Shown here: one piece after another, positions 57,758 to 64,000 of the stretch
Layout of the letters: the number at the start of each line of letters is the position of its first letter
Numbering within the stretch: position 1 is the first letter of the stretch
Source of the DNA: Bradyrhizobium sp. Ash2021
GTDB taxonomy: Bacteria > Pseudomonadota > Alphaproteobacteria > Rhizobiales > Xanthobacteraceae
Assembly (NCBI RefSeq): GCF_031202265.1
Contig: NZ_CP100604.1
Span: 6,864,501 to 6,928,500, forward strand
Length of the DNA: 64,000 bases
Direction of reading: 5' to 3'
Position numbers and translations under genes: made by a program
Notes under the pieces: generated by a model
The model's database searches: none
The model's input: the letters and a program-made list of their open reading frames with translations, nothing else
Told to the model about the DNA's origin: nothing

Positions 57758-59245
57758 TCAGGCATGAAACGCCGGATCGCCGTAAGGATAATACTGCGCG
57801 AGATCGACATGCTCATACGGCAACTTGTCGAGGCGCGTCGTTCCGAGGAAGGGCTGCTCCGGCTCAACCAGCAGGATCGTCCTGGCAAAACCGTTGTCGT
57901 CAAAGCCGCGCCGGAAGTGAACCCGCGACTTGATCGCCATCACCTCGAACGCGCCGATGTCCAGCCCCAGCGCCTTCAGTGAAAACGGCTCCATGATCTG
58001 CATCAGATATGTCGTGAGGATCAGGACGTTGTTGCGGCCGAACCGGATGCAGACCCAGAACTGGCCATAGCCTTCGACCGCGTTCATGATCGTTCCCTGG
58101 ATGCGCACGGGATCGCCGGCGGATTCATCGGCGAGGCCACCTATCTCCATGTCAAAACTGTCACCGGCCTTGGCGCCCATCGCCTTGAGCGCGGCAGTGG
58201 CCTTGGCGTCGGCGATTGTCGCAATCAGCGTGTTGGAAAGATCCTGCGCCACGATCTCCCGAAGCAGCCAGGTCGCATTGCCGGAACGGTCGCTGTGATC
58301 GGCCAGAACGACCGGCGTGTTGCCGCTGGCCACGGCCTGCTTTGCCAGCGCGACGCCGCCCGGAATGGTGTGGATTTTCGTGGATGTTAGCAGCGCCTCG
58401 CGCTGCCGCCAGATCGCGTTCGAAAGATCGTGGCCGATACGTTCAGCGAGTTCAGGATTTCCGTTGGTCACGACCTGCACCGTCATGCCGACGTCGGGCA
58501 CATCGGCAAACGGAAAACCGAAGAAGACATTCACATACACATCCGGCTCGCGCGCCTCCCAAACCAACGCGCGCTGCACCAGATCCATCCACGGCGAGGC
58601 ACCGGTCCATTGCAGGACGGTGGGTGAGATGACGGGAACGCGGATGGTCACGTGCGCAGGCTTGTAGTCACCCCGGATCGCCCGCACCAGCGTGCGCGCC
58701 GCGCGCTCGCCCTGCAGGTATTCGTCGTAATGCGGGAAGTATTTCACCGTGAACGCCATATCGGCATGCTGCAAAAACGCTTCATCCTCGTTGCCGTGCA
58801 GGTCGAAGGTCGCGGCAATGAAGGCCTTCGGCCCGGCCGCTTCGCGAACCCGCCGCGCCAGTTCTGCCTCCGGCCTCGGCACGCCGCGCACCGCCATGGC
58901 ACCATGCAGGCAGAGATAGACGCCGCCGAACGGACCGTCAGCCTTGATGCCGGCAATCATCCTGCCGACGAAGGTCTCGAAGGCCTGTTCGGTGATCCAT
59001 CCCGATCCGGTGCCTGTCCTGGGCCACAGCGGCGATTCAATTCCGACCAGTTCGACGCCGTCGAACTCCCGCGCCAGCTTCACAAAGCCGCCCATATAGG
59101 ATTTCGGATACGATCCCAGCAACGCCTCGCCCCTGGCCGGCGACCCCGGATAGATGAAGTCGTCGAGGGTCGTGTCGTTCTTCAGGAACGTCACGGTTTC
59201 ATGGGAAAAATGCAGCACGGCGATACGGATGGAACGGTTGTTCAT
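57758..59245 (-). CDS. M81 family metallopeptidase (MlrC-like)
   Basis: The 495-residue product has the M81/MlrC pattern: RIAVLHFSHETVTFLKNDTT, GVYLCLHGAMAVRGVPRPEA, AATFDLHGNEDEAFLQHADM, YFPHYDEYLQGERAARTLV and VLADHSDRSGNATWLLREIV. MlrC hydrolyses linear microcystin fragments in microcystin degraders, but most homologues in soil bacteria have unknown amide or peptide substrates. It is divergent from the class II aldolase at 59449 and upstream of the GST-like gene. Confidence 0.88.
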   Translation of the reverse strand: MNNRSIRIAVLHFSHETVTFLKNDTTLDDFIYPGSPARGEALLGSYPKSYMGGFVKLAREFDGVELVGIESPLWPRTGTGSGWITEQAFETFVGRMIAGIKADGPFGGVYLCLHGAMAVRGVPRPEAELARRVREAAGPKAFIAATFDLHGNEDEAFLQHADMAFTVKYFPHYDEYLQGERAARTLVRAIRGDYKPAHVTIRVPVISPTVLQWTGASPWMDLVQRALVWEAREPDVYVNVFFGFPFADVPDVGMTVQVVTNGNPELAERIGHDLSNAIWRQREALLTSTKIHTIPGGVALAKQAVASGNTPVVLADHSDRSGNATWLLREIVAQDLSNTLIATIADAKATAALKAMGAKAGDSFDMEIGGLADESAGDPVRIQGTIMNAVEGYGQFWVCIRFGRNNVLILTTYLMQIMEPFSLKALGLDIGAFEVMAIKSRVHFRRGFDDNGFARTILLVEPEQPFLGTTRLDKLPYEHVDLAQYYPYGDPAFHA

Positions 59246-59448
59246 TGCGGCTCGGCCTTCGGTGGCTACCCTTTCCTCATACTGGCATCACAGCGGATTT
59301 GGCGCCAACGGCGCATTCGGATTTCGCCCGCCAGACCTGCAATTAAGCCTGCGGGCTTGCCTTGCGGCGCAGCGAATTTTGCCGCTATCCTGGCCGCCAA
59401 CGATCGGGCCCTGCCCGGCCCAATAACCCGCCCCAGTGGAGAAACGCC

Positions 59449-60243
59449 ATGAACCCTCCCGTCAGCGCTCCCGCCGTCAAGGTCGTCAAGTCGGTCCGCG
59501 AACAGGTGAGCCCCGAGGAATGGCAGGCACGGGTCGATCTCGCGGCCTGCTACCGCCTCACCGAGATCTACGGAATGACCGAGATGATCGCCAACCACAT
59601 CTCCTGCCGGGTGCCTGGAACGACGGATCAGTTCCTGATCAACCCCTACGGGATGCTTTACGAGGAGATCGACGCCTCCTGCCTGATCAAGGTCGACGTC
59701 GAGGGCAACACGCTGCTGAACGCGACCGACTATAACGTCAACCTCGCCGGCTTCGTCATTCACAGCGCCATTCATATGGCCAAGCACGATATGGATTGCG
59801 TGGCGCATACGCACACGCCGGCCGGCATGGCCGTCTCCGCGATGGAATGCGGCCTGCTGCCGCTGGCGCAGACCGCGATGCGGTTTCTTCACATCGCCTA
59901 TCATGATTTCGAAGGCATCGCCGACGATGTCGACGAGCGCGCGCGGCTGGTCAGGGACCTCGGCGACCACGAAGCCATGATCCTGCGCAACCACGGCCTG
60001 CTCGTCGTCGGCCGCACCGTGCCCGCGGCTTTCAATGTGCTGTGGCGCCTCGAACGCGCCTGCCAGGTGCAGGTCATGGCGTTGTCCTGCAACACCAAAC
60101 TGGCCTACCCGCCGCAAAGCGTGATGGAAGAGACCTACGACAAGATGCGATCGCGTCCCGACCGGCCCGCGCGCAACGGCGGCCTCGCCTGGCCGGCGCT
60201 GCTGCGCAAGCTCGATCGCACCGATCCGTCGTATCGGAACTGA
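59449..60243 (+). CDS. Class II aldolase/adducin family protein
   Basis: The 264-residue product has the aldolase II zinc pattern: MTEMIANHISCRVPGTTDQF, INPYGMLYEEI, the metal histidines in AHTHTPAGMAVSAM (HxH, about residues 125-127) and LRNHGLLVVGRTV. The acid residue usual in sugar-phosphate aldolases is not in its normal place, as in adducin-like or decarboxylase-like branches. GGAGAAACGCC precedes the ATG at 59449; the open frame extends further upstream without support. Confidence 0.87.
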   Translation: MNPPVSAPAVKVVKSVREQVSPEEWQARVDLAACYRLTEIYGMTEMIANHISCRVPGTTDQFLINPYGMLYEEIDASCLIKVDVEGNTLLNATDYNVNLAGFVIHSAIHMAKHDMDCVAHTHTPAGMAVSAMECGLLPLAQTAMRFLHIAYHDFEGIADDVDERARLVRDLGDHEAMILRNHGLLVVGRTVPAAFNVLWRLERACQVQVMALSCNTKLAYPPQSVMEETYDKMRSRPDRPARNGGLAWPALLRKLDRTDPSYRN

Positions 60244-60378
60244 GGTTCCGTCAGGTTCGACAGCCCTGATTAGCGGTGATGGCGGCAACGCTGTCACTCC
60301 CCATGCTCGCAGCTTTCGCACGATCTTTGGGCGCAAGCTGCCTGTAATTTGATCGCACACGCTGCCGGAAAATCGCCG

Positions 60379-61356
60379 ATGGTTGTCATCGGTGAGGCGA
60401 TCAGGTGCGTCCCGATGAAGACCTTCATTCGCGTTGTTGAATTGTGGGTGCCGGACCGGACGCGCACGCGACTCGAATTCGGCGGCAGTCTCTGCAGCGC
60501 GGAGTTTTCGGAGTTCAAGGCGATCAGTGAAAACGCGCTGTTTGCCTATGACGAGGGCCTGCCCGGCAAGGCGCGGGCCGCCGGCCATCCGGTCATTCTG
60601 ACGAAATTCGCCGACTCCTGTTTCAAGCGCACCGACGAGGCGATCGAAGCCGGATTGACCTGCGGCGTCGCGCTGCCGGTTTTTGCCGGCGAATTCCTGA
60701 TGGCCGTGATGGTGCTGTTTTGCGGCGACGACGAAAAGCAAATCGGCGCCATCGAGCTCTGGCACAATGATGCGGAAGTCTCTCACGAGATGGGCCTTGT
60801 CGACGGCTATTACGGCACCGCCGACATGTTCGAGTTCAATTCCCGGCACACCAAATTCCCGCGGGGATTTGGCCTGCCCGGCCGGACCTGGAAAGCCGGC
60901 ATGCTCTTGATCATCAAGGACCTGCACAATTCCAAGGGATTTTTGCGCTGGGAAGAGGCCTCCGAAATCGGAATCAATTGCGGCGTCGGCATCCCCTACA
61001 CGACAGGCAACGACCAGACCTGGGTCATGACGTTCCTGTCGGCACAGGCAACCCCAATCGCAAAGCGCTTTGAAATTTGGGTGCCGGATCGGGCGCGATC
61101 GGCGCTGGTGTTTCACTCCGGCGATTGCAGCAAGAACACCGATCTCGCATCGCTCTACGCTTCGCAGACGATCGGCAAGGGCGAAGGCAGCATCGGCGGT
61201 GCCTGGGCGACGGGGATGCCCGCCATCAATGAGCATCTGAAGATCGACGAATCGGTGGCGTCGTCGCTGGCCCGTGCGGCCGGCATGAATCAAATCGTCG
61301 TGCTGCCGGTGATCGAAAACGCTCTGCTCAAGGCAGTGCTCGCCTGGTATCTGTGA
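60379..61356 (+). CDS. Protein with three tandem GAF-like repeats
   Basis: The 325-residue product repeats one module three times. Each copy begins with a strand like VVELWVPDRTRTRLEF (about residue 19), AIELWHNDAEVSHEMG (about 134) and RFEIWVPDRARSALVF (about 235). Each then has a glycine loop (GLPGKARAAGHPVILT, GLPGRTWKAGMLLIIK, EGSIGGAWATGMPAIN) and ends with a strand like CGVALPVFAGEFLMAVMVLF. This fits GAF domains in series with no output domain. The ATG at 60379 follows GGAAAA. Possibly a small-molecule sensor; the partner is unknown. The upstream TTG start at 60349 is unlikely. Confidence 0.7.
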   Translation: MVVIGEAIRCVPMKTFIRVVELWVPDRTRTRLEFGGSLCSAEFSEFKAISENALFAYDEGLPGKARAAGHPVILTKFADSCFKRTDEAIEAGLTCGVALPVFAGEFLMAVMVLFCGDDEKQIGAIELWHNDAEVSHEMGLVDGYYGTADMFEFNSRHTKFPRGFGLPGRTWKAGMLLIIKDLHNSKGFLRWEEASEIGINCGVGIPYTTGNDQTWVMTFLSAQATPIAKRFEIWVPDRARSALVFHSGDCSKNTDLASLYASQTIGKGEGSIGGAWATGMPAINEHLKIDESVASSLARAAGMNQIVVLPVIENALLKAVLAWYL

Positions 61357-61443
61357 ATTGCAACGGATTCGATTTTTCAAAACAGCCACGACAACTCTAA
61401 CCGTCATTGCGAGCCACCGGATCGCGCGGCTCTCTCCCCGTCC

Positions 61444-61514
61444 TTGCGAGCGAAGCGAAGCAATCCATCCTTCCGCAAGCGGGGTGACAATGGATTGCTT
61501 CGCTTCGCTCGCAA
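61444..61514. repeat. 25-bp-arm inverted repeat (gcgaagcgaagcaatcc type)
   Basis: Two perfect 25-bp arms (61444-61468 and 61490-61514), containing GCGAGCGAAGCGAAGCAATC and its complement, flank a 21-bp centre. A shorter CGTCATTGCGAG copy sits at 61402-61413. I recall this element as very common between genes in Bradyrhizobium. Confidence 0.8.
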
Positions 61515-61629
61515 TGACGTGGTGAGATCATGATTCAATTTTCAAACCACAGATACGCGTCCGCCCTCTCGCGGCACAGTTTGCCCGAGCTTTGCTGGAG
61601 CCGGTCTGTCCCCCCTCAACAAGGAGGGT

Positions 61630-61736
61630 GCAGGGAATGCCGGGCGCACGCTGCACCCGCGGTCTCGTGTGCAAATTTGTGCGAAGAGCCGCACACGAGC
61701 ATACAGGTTCAGCGGAGGCACTCCGGCATTCCCTGC
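61630..61736. repeat. Nested inverted repeat (cagggaatgccgg type)
   Basis: Outer arms GCAGGGAATGCCGG (61630-61643) and CCGGCATTCCCTGC (61723-61736); inner arms CTCGTGTGC (61664-61672) and GCACACGAG (61691-61699). The nested layout suggests an RNA or DNA cruciform. I remember this wording from many Bradyrhizobium intergenic regions. Confidence 0.75.
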
Positions 61737-61980
61737 GCAAGGGAGAATAAGGACGCAGAAAGTCTCGACAAATCAATGCGGTACGACTGTTGTGTCCTCG
61801 CTTGTGTCCCCACGAGCTTTTCAGCGCGAAGGCCGGTCACTGTTGATATTATTTTTTGGTCCGCTCTGATGCCAGCGGGCGCAATGTCGGACGGGTCAGC
61901 ACGAACCGCTAGCAAGAGATGGTGTCGGGTGTCTTGCTAAACATCCTGATGACGGTCGGGGAGATCGGTCAGGCGGCGGG

Positions 61981-62451
61981 TCAGCATTCTTTGATGGTCC
62001 CGACCATCGGGAGACGCTCGTCATCGCGAATCCGTGCCGCCGCTTGTCGAAGCCGCGAAAGAGGGACTTGCTTCTGCCCCTTCCACGGCTCGCCGGGCAG
62101 GAACGTCCGCACATAGTGCTCCGGACAATTGTAGACGGCGCGGCCTGTGCCGCGATCAAAATCGAGTTCGAGGACGAGCAGATGGTCGGCATGCACCTCC
62201 GAGTAGCTGAACGCGATGTTTTTGGTGGAAGGGCCTTTGGCCTTGACCTGAATGGTCCGCTTTCCGTCGGGCGTGTAGCCGTCGAACCCGGCGTTTGAAC
62301 GAGCCTTGACGAGTTTCATGCCGTATTCCTCGACGGCGCAGGCCTCGCCCAAATCGCCGACCAAGTTGCCGTCGAACGAGAATTCGAGATTCAGTCCCTT
62401 GCGACGATGGTAGTCGCGAACCGCGATCCGGGCGTCGGTTAGCGGGCGCAC
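61981..62451 (-). CDS. PD-(D/E)XK-like standalone protein (DUF6998-like)
   Basis: The 156-residue product contains GDLGEACAVEEYGMKLVKAR then GFDGYTPDGKRTIQVKAKG, which together fit the restriction-endonuclease-like core: an early glutamate, an aspartate in GFDGY, then Q-x-K (IQVKAK) (about residues 32-73). The second half SYSEVHADHLLVLELDFDRG continues a mixed alpha/beta fold. The start is a GTG at 62451, the first possible start after an in-frame stop. A companion methylase or specificity gene is absent. It may be a nuclease or a non-cutting nucleic-acid binder. Confidence 0.6.
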   Translation of the reverse strand: MRPLTDARIAVRDYHRRKGLNLEFSFDGNLVGDLGEACAVEEYGMKLVKARSNAGFDGYTPDGKRTIQVKAKGPSTKNIAFSYSEVHADHLLVLELDFDRGTGRAVYNCPEHYVRTFLPGEPWKGQKQVPLSRLRQAAARIRDDERLPMVGTIKEC

Positions 62452-62599
62452 TTCGAGTGGAAGCTGGAATAAAGCGACGGTTTGGCACCCGGTCCGTCAC
62501 TTCCGCTCTACCCCTATCAACGGACATCGCGATTTATCATGAGCGCCTTATATCCGGGACGGCTTTGCAACGGCTGCCCGGGCCTTGCGAATGTACAAC

Positions 62600-64000
62600 T
62601 CAAGTTTCCAGCTGGTGAATGGTCTGGTTGGCGCGGCGAAGCCTTCTGCTCAGTTCGCGCCCAAGACCCGAAAGTAGCTTGATGGCGACAGCAGGCGCAT
62701 CCTTTGCAAGAGCGGCGAATTGCTGCTCGCTGAGAACGTAGCAAATAACGTCATCGTCGGCGACGACGGAAGCTGAGCGCGGTCCCGTATCGAGAATGGC
62801 GAGTTCGCCGAATATGGTGCCCGGAGCGAACGTTGCGAGACGAATATCCCCACCGTTGATCAGGTTGAGATAGGCACTGGTGCGGCCCTTGGTGACGATA
62901 AAAAGTTCGCTGCCCGGATCGCCTTCTCGGAAAATGACTTTCCCGCGGGGAAAGGTTTCACGCCGCGTGTGGTGTTCTATGGCTTCGAGTTCCGCGGAGG
63001 TCAAGGTTGAAAGCAGATCGACGCTGGCGAGCGGAATCTCGTTGCTCTTCGTATCCTTGGCGTCAGTTCGGATCAGCTCATCCTCGGCCCACTCCATGGC
63101 CCGATCGATGTCCTCGAACAGGCAACCGGCCCCCATCGCCTCAATAATACCGGCCTCAGAAAGACGTGCGGCAGTCTCGCTATTTTTGGCGAGCGCAAGC
63201 ACTAGGTGCTGATTTTTGCGAGCGAGTGAGACCTGAATGTCGGCCAATATTCGAGCGCCGGTCGCGTCGATTTCTGTCACACGCCGCAGGTCGAGGATGA
63301 TCGTACGAAGGCCGGCGGCGGACGCGCGCTCGATGTCGTCACTGAGCATTTCGGCGCTGCCGAAAAAGAGCACGCCCTGGAGCTCAAGTCCTAGAATATC
63401 TCCGCCCCGCTTCTCAAGTAACGCCGCCTCTTCCGGTGTCCGCGCCTTGCGTGAATGGATCTTGTCGCAGTTATACCGTCGGCGAATGTTTGAACGGCTC
63501 ATGCGCACGATGAAAAGCGCTATCGCGATGACAATCCCAAGGAAGACAGCGGTTACTATATTGATAATTACGGAGAGAGCGGTCACGACCGCTACCACCA
63601 ACAGATCGAGCAGCATCAAACCTCGGTGGCGCGATGCGCTCGTGCTTATGCGGCGAACGAGGTCAATCGACCAGGGGTCGATGTGCTGGACTGCGATGAC
63701 CATGATGGTGGCCGAAAGTACGACACGAGGTATGTAGCTTACGACCGGGGACAGCACGCTGCTCATCAGAAGCAAAACCGTCACGTTGATCAGGACCGAA
63801 AGCGATGTCTTTGCGCCAAAAGCACGGTTGGCAAGGCTCGGTCCGATGTTGATGCCGCTCGTGATTCCGCCGACACAGGCTGAGAGCACATTTCCGATAC
63901 CGAGCCGCATCAGCAGCCGGTTGCCGTCGGCTTTCTTCGCACCAGCCGGCGTGACAAGTTTGGCGCAAAGAAGCGCGTCGATTGCAGCTACAAGCGCAAG
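62600..64000 (-). CDS. SulP-family anion transporter with STAS and cyclic-nucleotide-binding domains, 5' end outside the window
   Basis: The frame is open to the window edge, so the N-terminal part of the transporter is missing. What is visible: the last SulP membrane helices (ALVAAIDALLCAKLV, RLGIGNVLSACVGGITSGIN, LLDLLVVAVVTALSVIINIV), a STAS domain (GVLFFGSAEMLSDDIERA, TIILDLRRVTEIDATGARIL) and a C-terminal cNMP-binding domain with the phosphate cassette FGELAILDTGPRSASVVA. Such fusions suggest anion uptake gated by a cyclic nucleotide. An ATG at 63910 is internal and should not be taken as the start. Confidence 0.85.
   Translation of the reverse strand, partial: LALVAAIDALLCAKLVTPAGAKKADGNRLLMRLGIGNVLSACVGGITSGINIGPSLANRAFGAKTSLSVLINVTVLLLMSSVLSPVVSYIPRVVLSATIMVIAVQHIDPWSIDLVRRISTSASRHRGLMLLDLLVVAVVTALSVIINIVTAVFLGIVIAIALFIVRMSRSNIRRRYNCDKIHSRKARTPEEAALLEKRGGDILGLELQGVLFFGSAEMLSDDIERASAAGLRTIILDLRRVTEIDATGARILADIQVSLARKNQHLVLALAKNSETAARLSEAGIIEAMGAGCLFEDIDRAMEWAEDELIRTDAKDTKSNEIPLASVDLLSTLTSAELEAIEHHTRRETFPRGKVIFREGDPGSELFIVTKGRTSAYLNLINGGDIRLATFAPGTIFGELAILDTGPRSASVVADDDVICYVLSEQQFAALAKDAPAVAIKLLSGLGRELSRRLRRANQTIHQLET

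Larger units (their letters stand above)
61357..61980. other. Intergenic region made of two palindromic repeats
   Basis: No gene is supported in these 624 bp. Repeats at 61444-61514 and 61630-61736 fill most of the left half; the remainder up to the nuclease-like gene holds only short frames crossing the repeats. Confidence 0.5.

Noticed and set aside
59266..61407. A 713-codon open frame on the minus strand.
   Set aside because: It runs antisense through the class II aldolase and the GAF-like gene, both of which have clear family patterns and ribosome sites. Long antisense frames are common in this GC-rich DNA.
1..64000. tRNA, rRNA, CRISPR arrays and intact insertion sequences.
   Set aside because: I looked for cloverleaf-type segments, rRNA wording, regularly spaced repeats and transposase motifs (DDE, HTH-IS) and found none that hold; only dispersed palindromes and prophage debris are present.

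Overview
The window looks like a chromosomal segment of a Bradyrhizobium-type alphaproteobacterium (Nitrobacteraceae). The reasons are: GC-rich codon use throughout; many CoA-dependent catabolic genes and Liv/Tau-type ABC importers; an MddA-like methyltransferase; a phasin; a GcrA-family regulator; and several short dispersed palindromic repeats of the kind I remember from Bradyrhizobium and Rhodopseudomonas genomes. No rRNA, tRNA or CRISPR array was recognised. All identifications are from reading sequence and translations; no database search was run.

Layout. 1-9.4 kb: a polysaccharide-deacetylase-like gene converges on a ten-gene minus-strand operon: leuC-leuD-leuB paralogues, a Tau/Ssu-like ABC importer, a two-component flavin monooxygenase with its flavin reductase, and a TetR regulator. 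9.7-13.7 kb: an accessory stretch with a decayed prophage (frameshifted terminase fragment and tiny phage-type genes), composite hairpin repeats, a truncated acetyltransferase, small membrane proteins and a phasin. 13.9-19.7 kb: an FMN alpha-hydroxyacid oxidase, two short signal-peptide ORFs, a GlxA-type regulator and, divergent from it, a coupled four-gene cluster (acetyltransferase-like protein, MFS transporter, YqcI/YcgG-family putative heme N-oxygenase, small cupin). This is the best candidate here for an undescribed small-molecule pathway. 20-28.6 kb: a CoA-transferase, a GFA protein with an MddA-like methyltransferase, a CadC-like TPR regulator, a secreted protein and a solitary BamA paralogue. 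28.6-31 kb: a compact switch made of an S24 autocleaving repressor, a divergent GcrA-HTH pair and a target gene, with paired operators I can see at both control regions. 31-40.5 kb: OpgC, a dihydropyrimidinase, an LLM oxidoreductase, a membrane-anchored GH3, and a DUF4173-like protein with a two-component system whose response regulator carries a 1-nt frameshift.

40.5-56.3 kb: one large divergent catabolic island. The minus strand has a Liv-type ABC importer (SBP, H, M, G, F), a CoA-transferase, an enoyl-CoA hydratase, a MaoC hydratase, a CitE-type lyase and a thiolase. The plus strand has an acyl-CoA ligase, a TetR regulator, an SDR, a Baeyer-Villiger-type monooxygenase and a DsbA-fold isomerase. 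The intergenic region between the two arms holds a 9-7-9 palindrome that is a likely TetR operator. The set fits import, oxygenation, CoA activation and C-C cleavage of a carbonyl or branched dicarboxylate substrate, but the substrate itself is not readable from sequence. 56.4-64 kb: a GST-like protein, an MlrC-type M81 protein, a class II aldolase, a three-repeat GAF-like protein, two palindromic repeats, a PD-(D/E)XK-like standalone protein and the C-terminal part of a SulP-STAS-cNMP fusion transporter that runs off the end.
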